This document shows, in pieces, positions 53,027-62,679 of a stretch of 64,000 bases of DNA. The DNA is taken from contig JAEULA010000114.1 of NCBI GenBank assembly GCA_016793165.1, positions 62,001 through 126,000 of the forward strand, written 5' to 3'. The translations under genes and the position numbers were made by a program. The notes beneath the pieces were generated by a model that worked only from the letters and a program-made list of their open reading frames with translations, was not told the DNA's origin and ran no database searches. Source of the DNA: Alphaproteobacteria bacterium. Its GTDB lineage: Bacteria > Pseudomonadota > Alphaproteobacteria > CACIAM-22H2. How positions within the stretch are numbered: the stretch's first letter is position 1; each line of letters opens with the position of its first letter.

Positions 53027-53290
53027 TCAGTGCAGGGTGAAGATCCGCGTGTTGATCCGCATGTCGGCCGGCTTGAGCAGCTTCACCGCTCCGACGCGGA
53101 CCTCGTGCAAACGGCCTTCGAGATTCGTCTCCCAGAAGCCGAGGAACTTCTGCAGCACCGGGAACCGCGGGGCCAAGTCGTAATCCTGCCAGATGTAGCT
53201 CTGCAGCAGGGTCGGATGGTCGGGGAGCCGGTAGAGGATCTCCGCCGTCGTCAGACGATAGCCATCGAGTTGGCGTGCCAAATCGCTCAT
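53027..53290 (-). CDS. usg: Usg-family protein
   Basis: 87 residues from ATG 53290. Strings LDGYRLTTAEILYRLPDHP, LQSYIWQDYDLAPRFP and LKFWE-like FLGFWETNLEG match Usg, a small alphaproteobacterial protein named from its place near trp genes in Caulobacter. It has no known enzyme activity. Divergent from groESL across 249 bases. Confidence 0.9.
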   Translation of the reverse strand: MSDLARQLDGYRLTTAEILYRLPDHPTLLQSYIWQDYDLAPRFPVLQKFLGFWETNLEGRLHEVRVGAVKLLKPADMRINTRIFTLH

Positions 53291-53430
53291 GTCGTCGATG
53301 CCTCCCTGTCCATCGTGGGCCGAACTACGCGAAAGCGTGCGTACCCAGCTTGCGGAAGCCAACTAAAATTTCTTTTAACTCAATGCGTTAGCAGCTGGCG
53401 GCGAAAAGTGCTGCCAGCGCGACAAGCTTC

Positions 53431-53462
53431 CTTGACTCAAGGCGCGCCAACCCCTATCTCCG
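53431..53462 (+). promoter_or_regulatory. RpoH (sigma-32) type heat-shock promoter of groESL
   Basis: CTTG at 53431-53434, an 18-base spacer, then CCTATCTCCG at 53453-53462, an exact match to the alphaproteobacterial RpoH -10 pattern CYTATNTNNG. The same CTTGACT also serves as a good sigma-70-like -35. It ends one base before the CIRCE operator. Confidence 0.82.
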
Positions 53463-53489
53463 CCAGCACTCGGCAGCGGGGAGTGCTAA
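53463..53489. promoter_or_regulatory. CIRCE operator (HrcA binding site)
   Basis: Left arm CCAGCACTC (53463-53471), nine-base spacer, right arm GAGTGCTAA (53481-53489). The right arm is the full consensus; the left arm has CC in place of TT, so seven of nine pairs form. Lies directly after the heat-shock promoter in the transcribed leader of groES, where HrcA represses. Confidence 0.93.
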
Positions 53490-53539
53490 CAACTAGGCTC
53501 TTGCGCGCCAAGGCATTGAGATATGGAGGAAATCTAAGG

Positions 53540-53854
53540 ATGAAGTTCCGTCCCTTGCACGACCGCGTGGTCGTCCGTCGGATCGACGAAGACACCAAGA
53601 CCCCTGGCGGGATCATCATCCCGGACACGGCGAAGGAAAAGCCGATGCAGGGCGAAGTGATCGCCGTGGGCCCCGGCGCCCGCAACGAGAAGGGCGACCT
53701 CGTCGCCCTCGACGTGAAGGTCGGCGACACCGTGCTCTTCGGCAAGTGGTCCGGCACCGAGGTGAAGCTCGATGGCACCGAGCTCCTGATCATGAAGGAG
53801 TCGGACATCATGGGAATCATCGAGGGCGCCACGGCGAAGAAGAAGGCCGCCTGA
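53540..53854 (+). CDS. groES: Co-chaperonin GroES
   Basis: 104 residues from ATG 53540 behind TATGGAGGAAATC. Lid of the GroEL chamber: KFRPLHDRVVVRRID at the start, the mobile loop DEDTKTPGGIIIPDTAKEKP with the GroEL-binding G-I-I-I tripeptide region, and KVGDTVLFGKWSGTEVKLDG. A short KKKAA tail extends beyond the usual end. First gene of the groESL operon under RpoH and HrcA. Confidence 0.97.
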   Translation: MKFRPLHDRVVVRRIDEDTKTPGGIIIPDTAKEKPMQGEVIAVGPGARNEKGDLVALDVKVGDTVLFGKWSGTEVKLDGTELLIMKESDIMGIIEGATAKKKAA

Positions 53855-53889
53855 GTCCCGCCTGAAGCCAATCCAAAGGAAGATCGAAA

Positions 53890-55533
<1,644 letters not shown>

Positions 55534-55569
55534 TCTGCCGCGGCAGATCGGATTTCCGTCCGGAGAACG

Positions 55570-55603
55570 GGGCGGGACCTTCGGGTCCCGCCCTTTTCTT
55601 TTG
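55570..55603 (+). terminator. Intrinsic terminator after groEL
   Basis: Stem GGGCGGGACC / GGTCCCGCCC (55570-55579 and 55584-55593) closed by a stable TTCG tetraloop, followed by TTTTCTTTT. Ends the groESL transcript. Confidence 0.93.
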
Positions 55604-55671
55604 CCGGCGAATTCGCCGGAGCGGCATGCGGGGAGTTGCGATAGAAGGTCGCCAGAGCCGGAGGTCTGCCG

Positions 55672-56712
55672 ATGTTCACGAAGGCGAAGCTCGAAGCGCT
55701 GCGCGCGCGCTATGCCGGCGCCAAGGCAGGCGACGTGCAGGATCCCGAATTCCGCAAGGTCTCGGAGCTGCTGTTCAACGGCACCGAGCGCCGGCGGCTG
55801 CCCTATGCGGGCGTCTCGACTTTCCTCGACGCCCCGCATCGACCGGACGCGCCGGACCGGGCCGACTTCGCCGGGCTGGAGGCCGCGCTGGTCGGCGTGC
55901 CGATGGATCTCGGCGTCACCAATCGTGCCGGCGCCCGGCTGGGGCCGCGCGCCGTGCGCGGCATCGAGCGCATCGGTCCGTACAACCATGCCCTGAAGAT
56001 CGCCCCGGTCGCGTCCTTGCGCATCGCCGATGTCGGCGACGTGCCATTCCGCAGCCGCTACAGCCTCGAGCAGTCGATCGAGGACATCGAGGACTTCTAC
56101 GACCGCGTCCGGGCGGCCGGCGTGATCCCGTTCTCGGTCGGCGGCGACCACTCGATCACCTATCCGATCCTGAAGGCGCTGGGACGCGAGCGTCCCGTCG
56201 GCCTCGTCCATATCGACGCCCATTGCGACACGGGCGGCCCGTTCGAGGGCTCGAAGTTCCACCACGGCGGCCCGTTCCGGCAGGCGGTGCTGGATGGCGT
56301 CCTGGATCCCGAGCGCACCATCCAGATCGGCATCCGCGGCTCCGCCGAGTTCCTGTGGGAGTTCTCCTACGAGTCCGGGATGACCGTGCTGCATGCGGAG
56401 ACGGTGACCGAGCTCGGCATCAAGGCGGTGATCGCCAAGGCGCGCGAGGTGGTCGGGGACGACCCGGTCTACCTCTCCTTCGACGTCGACGGCCTCGATC
56501 CGGCCTTCGCGCCGGGTACCGGGACGCCCGAGGCCGGTGGCCTCTCGGCGCGCGAGGTGCTCGCCATCCTGCGCGGCATGCAGGGCCTGCATCTGGTCGG
56601 CGGCGACGTCGTCGAGGTCGCGCCGCAATACGACGCGACGACGAATACGGCCCAGATCGCGGCGCAGGCCTTGTTCGAGATGGTCTCGCTGCTCGCGCTC
56701 CGCCGGCGCTGA
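55672..56712 (+). CDS. Agmatinase/guanidino-acid ureohydrolase (arginase family)
   Basis: 346-residue binuclear manganese enzyme. Metal ligands: His160 in GGDHSITYP, Asp182, His184 and Asp186 in HIDAHCDTGG, and the pair in SFDVDGLDPAFAPGTGTPE. Also VDLGVTNRAGARLGPRAVR-like PMDLGVTNRAGARLGP, typical of SpeB and of guanidinobutyrase or guanidinopropionase. It splits urea from agmatine or a related guanidino compound. With its extended N-terminus (about 70 residues before the core) the GbuA/GpuA side of the family is as likely as agmatinase. Followed by an alginate-lyase-like gene 62 bases on. Confidence 0.9.
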   Translation: MFTKAKLEALRARYAGAKAGDVQDPEFRKVSELLFNGTERRRLPYAGVSTFLDAPHRPDAPDRADFAGLEAALVGVPMDLGVTNRAGARLGPRAVRGIERIGPYNHALKIAPVASLRIADVGDVPFRSRYSLEQSIEDIEDFYDRVRAAGVIPFSVGGDHSITYPILKALGRERPVGLVHIDAHCDTGGPFEGSKFHHGGPFRQAVLDGVLDPERTIQIGIRGSAEFLWEFSYESGMTVLHAETVTELGIKAVIAKAREVVGDDPVYLSFDVDGLDPAFAPGTGTPEAGGLSAREVLAILRGMQGLHLVGGDVVEVAPQYDATTNTAQIAAQALFEMVSLLALRRR

Positions 56713-56774
56713 TCGACGCCGGCGGGCCGATTCCGTTCATCTTGCGGCGATCTTCGCGCGGCAGGATCGGCGCC

Positions 56775-57893
56775 ATGACATCCCGCAATTCCACGCGTCG
56801 CGGCGTGCTGGCCACGCTCCCCGGGCTGGCGTTGGCCGCCTGTCGAGTCGACGACTCGGCCGTTCCGGGGACCGGCGGACCGGCCGCGGGCCCGCGCTTC
56901 GCCGCTCTTCCGGAAGCCGAGATCGTGGCGCGGCTGCGCCGTCCGAGCGCGCCGCTTGCGGCGTTCCTGCGGCGCGCCGGCGCCGATGTCGGCCGCGCGC
57001 CGGACCCCGTGGCGACGATCCATGTCGAGGGGACCCTGCCGGGCCAGGGGATCTATGACCGCAGCATCGAGGCCACGCGCGATTTCCCGCGCATCCTCGA
57101 CTTCGCGGTCGCCTGGCGCGCCACGGGCGAACCGCGCTTGCTCGAGCTTGCCGACCGCTTCCTGCGTGCCTGGACCGACGTCTATCGGGTGAGCCTGAAC
57201 CCGATCGACGAGGAGCGCTTCGACGTCCTGCTCCTGGCGGCCGACCTGGTCCGCGGCCACGTCGACCCGGCGACGGACGCCGGCGTCGATCGGCTGTCTC
57301 GCCGGTTTGCGGAAGGCTATTGCGCGCATCTGCTGGCCGGCGGGCGGCGGGGCTCGGACGTGAACAACTGGTCGTCGCACCGCGCCAAGCTTGCCGCTCT
57401 CTCGGCTTTCGCGCTCGGCGATCCTGCGCTCCTGGCACGGGCGCGCGAAGGCTTCGTCGCGCATCTCGATCGCACCATCGTCGGCGCCGACGGCGAGGTC
57501 GTCGATTTCGGCGAGCGCGACGCGATCCACTACGTCGTCTACAGCATCCTGCCGCTGCTGATCGCGTGCCACGCCGCGCGCGCGCACGGCGAGGACTGGC
57601 TGGCGCGCCGCAACCGCCTCGGCGCCTCGGTGGCGACGGCGATCGACTGGCTCGCGCCCTATGCCGAACGACGCAAGACGCACCAGGAGTTCGTGCATTC
57701 GCGCGTCGGCTTCGACGCGGTCCGCGCGAGGGCCGGGCTCGCCAACTTCGCCGGCCCCTGGGATCCTGCGCGCGCCATCAATCTCTTCGCTCTCGCCGCC
57801 GCGCTCGACCCGCGCTGGCGCGGCATCGCGGATCGCCTCGTCGCGGAATCCGGCCGGCCGCCGAGCGACTGGATTCGGCTCCTGCTGGCGTGA
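56775..57893 (+). CDS. Alginate lyase-like lipoprotein
   Basis: 372 residues from ATG 56775. N-terminal NSTRRGVLATLPGLALAACRV combines a twin-arginine-like RR with a lipobox LAAC (Cys23), so it is probably exported and lipid-anchored. The rest is an (alpha/alpha) toroid pattern: ATRDFPRILDFAVAWRATGE, DEERFDVLLLAADLVRG, NNWSSHRAKLAALSAFALG, ERDAIHYVVYSILPLLIAC, like the PL5/alginate_lyase family, where the Asn-Asn-W/H stretch and the Arg-x-x-x-x-H-Y stretch line the cleft. Likely binds or cleaves a uronic acid polysaccharide; activity unproven. No other polysaccharide genes are beside it, although the RTX beta-helix protein in the window could share a substrate type. Confidence 0.72.
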   Translation: MTSRNSTRRGVLATLPGLALAACRVDDSAVPGTGGPAAGPRFAALPEAEIVARLRRPSAPLAAFLRRAGADVGRAPDPVATIHVEGTLPGQGIYDRSIEATRDFPRILDFAVAWRATGEPRLLELADRFLRAWTDVYRVSLNPIDEERFDVLLLAADLVRGHVDPATDAGVDRLSRRFAEGYCAHLLAGGRRGSDVNNWSSHRAKLAALSAFALGDPALLARAREGFVAHLDRTIVGADGEVVDFGERDAIHYVVYSILPLLIACHAARAHGEDWLARRNRLGASVATAIDWLAPYAERRKTHQEFVHSRVGFDAVRARAGLANFAGPWDPARAINLFALAAALDPRWRGIADRLVAESGRPPSDWIRLLLA

Positions 57894-57896
57894 CCG

Positions 57897-58925
57897 CTAC
57901 GCGGCGCCCATGAATCCGCGCAGGGCGGCGGCGAGATTCTCGCCGAGCTCGGGAGCGAGATAGCCGCCCTCCTGCACCAGCACCGTCGGCAGGCCGAGCC
58001 GGCCGAGCGCGGCGCCGATGCGCCCGAAGCCGGCGGTCGTGATCGCCATGCCCTTGAGCGGATCGCCGGCATAGGCGTCGAGGCCGAGCGCCACCACCAA
58101 CGCGCCGGGCGCGAAGCCGCGCACGCGGGCGAGCGCCGGCTCCAGCGCATCGAGATAGCGCGCATCGTCGGTGCCGACCGGCAGCGGGACGTTGAGGTTG
58201 AAGCCTTCGCCATCACCTTCGCCGCGCTCCTGCTCGTAGCCGGCGAAGAACGGGTAGTACTGCGACGGGTCCGCATGCAGCGACACCGTCAGCACGTCGC
58301 GGCGGCGCCAGAAGATGCCCTGCGTGCCGTTGCCGTGGTGCACGTCGACGTCGACGACGGCGACGCGCTCGTGGCAACGGCGCAGGTGCTGCGCCGCGAT
58401 CGCGCTGTTGTTCAGGTAGCAGAAGCCGCCGGCCCTGTCGGCATAGGCGTGGTGCCCGGGCGGCCGGCAAAGGGCGTAGGCCGCGCGCTCGCCGTCGATC
58501 ACGAGCTGGGCCGCATGGGTCGCGGCGTTTGCCGCGGCACAGGCCGCCCGCCACGTGTGCTCGCCGATGGGGCATGCGGTGTCCGCCATGTGCAGCCCGG
58601 CCTGCGCGACGATCGCTTCGGGATAGGCGACGACGGGCCCGGCGGGATGGACGTTGGCGACCACCTCGTCGCCGGCATCGGGAAGGGCATGCCAGCGGCG
58701 CCAGGCCGATTCCAGGAACGCGAGGTAGCGCGCGTCGTGCACAGCCGCGCGCGTTGCGGCGCCGTAGTCGGGCGGCAAGAGCGGCTCCAGGCCCATGCCG
58801 CGCACCGCGTCGAGCAGCAGGTCGGCGCGCTGCGGCTGCTCGGCGCTGCGCGTCGCAGGCTTGCCGCGGACCAGGAAGAAACGCGGGTCGTGACCGCGAT
58901 GATCGGGATGGTGGACGACCCTCAT
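57897..58925 (-). CDS. Histone deacetylase-family protein, acetylpolyamine amidohydrolase-like
   Basis: 342-residue zinc deacetylase from ATG 58925. Active site: RPPGHHAY (His158, His159), DVDVHHGNGTQ (zinc ligands Asp194 and His196), GLDAYAGDPL (second zinc Asp), and VQEGGYL with the catalytic-side Tyr. The N-terminal string MRVVHHPDHRGHDP and AVHDARYLAFLESAW match bacterial acetylpolyamine amidohydrolases. It releases acetate from acetylputrescine, acetylspermidine or similar. Downstream partner of the TerB-like gene on the same strand (19 bases apart), and close to the ureohydrolase gene on the other strand. Confidence 0.92.
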   Translation of the reverse strand: MRVVHHPDHRGHDPRFFLVRGKPATRSAEQPQRADLLLDAVRGMGLEPLLPPDYGAATRAAVHDARYLAFLESAWRRWHALPDAGDEVVANVHPAGPVVAYPEAIVAQAGLHMADTACPIGEHTWRAACAAANAATHAAQLVIDGERAAYALCRPPGHHAYADRAGGFCYLNNSAIAAQHLRRCHERVAVVDVDVHHGNGTQGIFWRRRDVLTVSLHADPSQYYPFFAGYEQERGEGDGEGFNLNVPLPVGTDDARYLDALEPALARVRGFAPGALVVALGLDAYAGDPLKGMAITTAGFGRIGAALGRLGLPTVLVQEGGYLAPELGENLAAALRGFMGAA

Positions 58926-58944
58926 CGCGGTCCCGGCCCCGCGC

Positions 58945-59373
58945 TCAGAGCACCGCGAGCCGGGCCTGGGTCGCGCGCTCGATGGCGGACGTGACGAGGC
59001 GGTCGAGGTCGAGGACGAGGCGCAGCCGCTGCAGCAGGCGAAGCTCCTCAACCGGGATCCGCCGGTCGATCGCCGCGATCTCGGTCGCGCAGAGGTAGCA
59101 AGTCTCCCGCAGGTGCCTCGGCAATGCCTCCGCGATCAGGGTCAACGCGCGCTCGACGCCGTCCCTGGTGTGGACGATCACCGCGCACTCCTGCGCGACC
59201 TCCGGCAGCCTGTTCTCATCGAAAGTCTCGAAGACCGGCAGCTGGCGGGCCTTGCGGCCGATGAGCTGCAGCTCGTTGTCCGTGATGTCGCGGTCGGAGC
59301 CGGCGACGAGGACCATGGCGTAGATCAGCGCCTGATGCGGCGTGATCTTGGACGTCTGCGGGTTCTTGGGCAT
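58945..59373 (-). CDS. TerB-like (tellurite resistance protein B fold) protein
   Basis: 142 residues from ATG 59373. All-helical protein with the TerB/DjlA-type pattern: ITPHQALIYAMVLVAGSDRDITDNEL at the first helix pair (D-R-D-I-T-D-x-E acidic loop), then VERALTLIAEALP, ETCYLCATEIAAIDRRIPVEELRLLQ, which repeats the acidic loop (A-A-I-D-R-R-I-x-x-E-E). The two acidic loops are likely metal sites. No other ter genes are present, so resistance to tellurite is not implied. Confidence 0.84.
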   Translation of the reverse strand: MPKNPQTSKITPHQALIYAMVLVAGSDRDITDNELQLIGRKARQLPVFETFDENRLPEVAQECAVIVHTRDGVERALTLIAEALPRHLRETCYLCATEIAAIDRRIPVEELRLLQRLRLVLDLDRLVTSAIERATQARLAVL

Positions 59374-59484
59374 GGCTCGCGAATTTAGGGACTGCCGCCG
59401 TAGGGTCAAGCGCGGCGCGCCCGGGATTGACAGGCGCGGGACCTTCGTGTGCCCTGCGACGAAACGAGACGCGATGGAGGAAAC

Positions 59485-60360
59485 ATGGCGACGATCGAGC
59501 TTGCCGGGCTTCGGATCCGGCCGACCGGGGCCGGGCTCGCGGCCGACGTCGATGGCGTCGATCTGCGCGCGCTGACGGACGGCGAATTCGGCGCGTTGCG
59601 CCGCGCACTTCACGACCATCTCGTCCTGCGATTCCGCGGGTACTCGATCGACGACGTCGAGTTCCAGCATCTGGCCGGCCGATTCGGCGAGCTCTACGCC
59701 TCGCCCGGATACACGCGCAGCCGGGCCGTCTACAACCCGGCCGCGCCGATGGTCACGATCGTATCCAACGTCGTCGAGGACGGCGCGCCGATCGGGGAGC
59801 ATGGCGACGGCGAGCTCCTGTGGCACACCGATCTCGGCTTCGAGGAGGTCCCCTCGGCGCTGACCTTCCTGCTGGCGCGCGAGGTCCCGGCGACGGGCGG
59901 CAACACGAGCTTCGCGAACATGTACAAGGCGCTCGACTCGCTGGCGCCGGCGACGCGCGAGCGGATCGCCCGGCTCAAGAGCAAGCATCAGGCCAGCCAC
60001 AGCTCGTACGGCGCCAAGCGCCCGGGCTTCCGCGACATCGAAACGGACGATCCGCGCGAGCTGCCGGGTCCGATCCACCCGCTGGTCCGCACGCATCCGG
60101 AGACGGGACGCAAGGCGCTCTATCTCGGCCGGCGCTTCGGCGGCTACGTCCCGGGGCTGCCGCTCGCCAAGAGCGAGGCGCTGCTCGACGAGCTGTGGGC
60201 CGCCGTCGATCGGCCCGAGCACGTGTGGACCCAGCAATGGCAGGTCGGCGATCTCGTCATCTGGGACAACCGCTGCACCATGCATCGCCGCGATCCGTTC
60301 ACGGGACAGGGACGGCGGCGGATGCATCGGCTCATGACGAAGGGCGAACGGCCGGTCTGA
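59485..60360 (+). CDS. TauD/TfdA-family 2-oxoglutarate-dependent dioxygenase
   Basis: 291 residues from ATG 59485 behind GGAGG. Iron facial triad: His114 and Asp116 in WHTDLGF and His267 in CTMHRRDPF, with the 2-oxoglutarate Arg in the following GRRRMHRL. VFRG-like LRFRGYSID and GNTSFANMYKALDSL are standard family blocks. Hydroxylates a sulfonate, aryloxyacetate or other small acid and thereby cleaves it. It precedes a CUT1-like ABC operon by 38 bases, which may bring in its substrate. Confidence 0.92.
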   Translation: MATIELAGLRIRPTGAGLAADVDGVDLRALTDGEFGALRRALHDHLVLRFRGYSIDDVEFQHLAGRFGELYASPGYTRSRAVYNPAAPMVTIVSNVVEDGAPIGEHGDGELLWHTDLGFEEVPSALTFLLAREVPATGGNTSFANMYKALDSLAPATRERIARLKSKHQASHSSYGAKRPGFRDIETDDPRELPGPIHPLVRTHPETGRKALYLGRRFGGYVPGLPLAKSEALLDELWAAVDRPEHVWTQQWQVGDLVIWDNRCTMHRRDPFTGQGRRRMHRLMTKGERPV

Positions 60361-60398
60361 GCGACCGCGCCGATACGCGCAATCCGGGGAGGACGACC

Positions 60399-61676
60399 AT
60401 GATGATCTCGCGACGCCGGCTCGGCCGGCTCTCGCTGTCCGCCACGCTGGCCGGCTCGAGCGCCGCGTTGGCCCAAGGCAAGCCCGCCAAGCTGACGATC
60501 ATGAGCCACGCGGTGCATCGCGCCGTCGCCACCGGCGCGAAGGCGGGTGACTCGACGGCCGCGTGGCGCCAGAGCACCGGGGTCGACGTGGAATGGATCA
60601 CCTTCTCCGTCGAGGGCGTCCATGAGCGCGTCTACCGCGAGGCGAGCCTGAGCGAGGGTGCCGCCGACATCGCCTTCCTGCTCGAGCGCTACGGCGGCCC
60701 GCACATCGCGCCGCTGTTCGAGGATCTCGGCGAGTGGCACAAGCGCGATCCGATCGAGGATCTCGACGAGATCGGTGCGGGCATGCGCGGCGCCCACACC
60801 TATGCCGGGCGGATGATCGGCATCCCCTATCGCCACGCGACCCACGGCTTCTTCTACAACCGGACCTTCCTGCGCGAGGCCGGCCTCGCCGCCGCGCCGA
60901 CCACGCTGGAGGAGATCCTGGCGGCGGCGGAGAAGCTGACCTACGTCCGCGGCGACGGGACGCGGGTGAACGGCTATGCGCTGTCGATGGACGACCCCTC
61001 GGCGGTCGTCGATCTCGTCCGCGCGCAGGGCGGCGACTTCATCACCGGCGACTACCGGATCGTCTGCGACCAGGAACCGGCGGTGAAGACAGCGACGCTG
61101 CTGCGCGAGTGGTACCGCAAGGGCGTGCTGGCGCGGAACTCGATGACGTTCAAGACGGAGGAGGTGATCACCGCGATGCAGCAGGGGCGCGCGGCGATGA
61201 CCAACCAGCCCTTCGGCCGCTTCGTGAATTACAACGATCCCAAGCAGAGCAAGTTCCCGGGCGAGATCGCGGTCGCGACCTTCCCCATGGCGGGATCCGC
61301 GACGCCGGCACCGGCCAAGACCTCGGTCTGGGCGATGGCGATCCCGAAGAACGCGAGGAACAAGGAGCTCTCCTGGTCGCTGATCAAGGAGCTGTCGAGC
61401 AAGAAAAGCACGATCCGCGCGGCGGCCAACGGCAACGGGCCGGTGCGGCCGTCGGCCTACGACGATCCGCAGGTGCGCGAGCTCGCGCCCTACTCGGACT
61501 ACGAGCGCGCCGTATTGTCGCGCGCCCGGCTGACCGTGCCGGGCTTCGAGCACGCGGCGAAGGCCATGGACATCTACATGGAGGAGCTCCAGAAGGCGAT
61601 GCTCGGCCAGCTCGAACCGCTCAAGGCGATGCAGAGCGCGAAGGCGCGCATCGAGCCGCTGCTCCCGAAGACCTGA
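60399..61676 (+). CDS. ABC transporter binding protein, CUT1-like
   Basis: 425 residues from ATG 60399 (a second ATG follows at once), GGGGAGG upstream. N-terminal ISRRRLGRLSLSATLAGSSA has a twin-arginine-like start and a hydrophobic stretch ending AALAQG. The mature part shows the extracellular binding-protein family 1 pattern: WITFSVEGVHERVYREASL, YRHATHGFFYNRTFLREAGL, TTLEEILAAAEKL, AAMTNQPFGRFVNY. This family binds sugars or other polyols and some organic acids. First gene of an operon with two MalF/MalG-like permeases but no ATPase in the window. Confidence 0.9.
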   Translation: MMISRRRLGRLSLSATLAGSSAALAQGKPAKLTIMSHAVHRAVATGAKAGDSTAAWRQSTGVDVEWITFSVEGVHERVYREASLSEGAADIAFLLERYGGPHIAPLFEDLGEWHKRDPIEDLDEIGAGMRGAHTYAGRMIGIPYRHATHGFFYNRTFLREAGLAAAPTTLEEILAAAEKLTYVRGDGTRVNGYALSMDDPSAVVDLVRAQGGDFITGDYRIVCDQEPAVKTATLLREWYRKGVLARNSMTFKTEEVITAMQQGRAAMTNQPFGRFVNYNDPKQSKFPGEIAVATFPMAGSATPAPAKTSVWAMAIPKNARNKELSWSLIKELSSKKSTIRAAANGNGPVRPSAYDDPQVRELAPYSDYERAVLSRARLTVPGFEHAAKAMDIYMEELQKAMLGQLEPLKAMQSAKARIEPLLPKT

Positions 61677-61705
61677 TCCACTCGGCGGCCTGAAGCGCGG
61701 ACGGC

Positions 61706-62581
61706 ATGCATCGGCTCAGGCCGGTCCACTGGTTGATGATCGCGCCGGCGCATCTGTTGCTGGCGGCCTTCATCCTGATTCCGGCGCTGGTCGTCGTCTG
61801 GATCAGCCTGCAGCATTGGACCTACGGCCGTCCGCCCAGCCCCGTCGGTCTCGCCAACTACGCGACGATCCTGTTCGACCCGCAGTTCTGGCGGGCCTTC
61901 TGGAACACCTTCCTGGTCACCAACGCCGTCGTCTACGGCGAGCTTCTGCTGGGGCTCGGCCTGGCGCTGCTGCTCGCCGGACCGGTGCCGGCCAAGCGCG
62001 TCGTGATCTCGATCCTGCTGGCGCCCTACGCGATCACCGAGGTGTCGGCCGTGGTGATGTGGCGCTACATGCTCGAGCCCGACATCGGGATGATCAACTG
62101 GACCCTGCTGGCGCTGGGGTTGGGGCAGATCGACTGGTCCGCCGATCCGTTCGACGCGCTCTTCGTCGTGTCGCTGCTCAGCATCTGGCACCACGTGCCG
62201 TTCACGTTCCTGATCCTCTACGCCGCCGTCGCGGCGATCCCCGGCGAGCTCACGGAAGCCGCCGTCATCGACGGCGCCACGCCCTGGCAGGGCTTCTGGC
62301 ACGTGAAGCTGCGGCTGATCCTGCCGGCGCTGCTGATCGCGACCATGTTCCGCTACATCGTCGCGATGCGCGTCTTCGGCGAGGTCTGGCTGCTGACGGA
62401 GGGCGGGCCGGCGCGTCTGACGGAGGTGCTCGCCGTGTATCTCTACCGCCAGGCGTTCAAGTACCACGACTTCGGCGGTGCCGCCGCCACCGGCGTGGCG
62501 ATGCTCGCGATCTCGCTCCTCATCGCGCTGCCCTATCTCCACCAGATGCACCGTCGGATGTTCGGCCATGCATCGGCATAG
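61706..62581 (+). CDS. ABC transporter permease, MalF/UgpA-like
   Basis: 291 residues with six membrane segments, starting HWLMIAPAHLLLAAFILIPA and SLQHWTYGRPPSPVGLANY. The EAA loop is ELTEAAVIDGATPWQGFWHV followed by KLRLILP. Fits the CUT1 family. 29 bases after the binding-protein stop. Confidence 0.92.
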   Translation: MHRLRPVHWLMIAPAHLLLAAFILIPALVVVWISLQHWTYGRPPSPVGLANYATILFDPQFWRAFWNTFLVTNAVVYGELLLGLGLALLLAGPVPAKRVVISILLAPYAITEVSAVVMWRYMLEPDIGMINWTLLALGLGQIDWSADPFDALFVVSLLSIWHHVPFTFLILYAAVAAIPGELTEAAVIDGATPWQGFWHVKLRLILPALLIATMFRYIVAMRVFGEVWLLTEGGPARLTEVLAVYLYRQAFKYHDFGGAAATGVAMLAISLLIALPYLHQMHRRMFGHASA

Positions 62582-62679
62582 GGCCGCGGCGGGGCGCGCG
62601 CGCCGCCCCGGGGAACGGCGATCCGGCGCGGTCGCGCCGGGCGACGGCCGCCGTCGCGCTGGCGGCCGGGGCGATCGCG

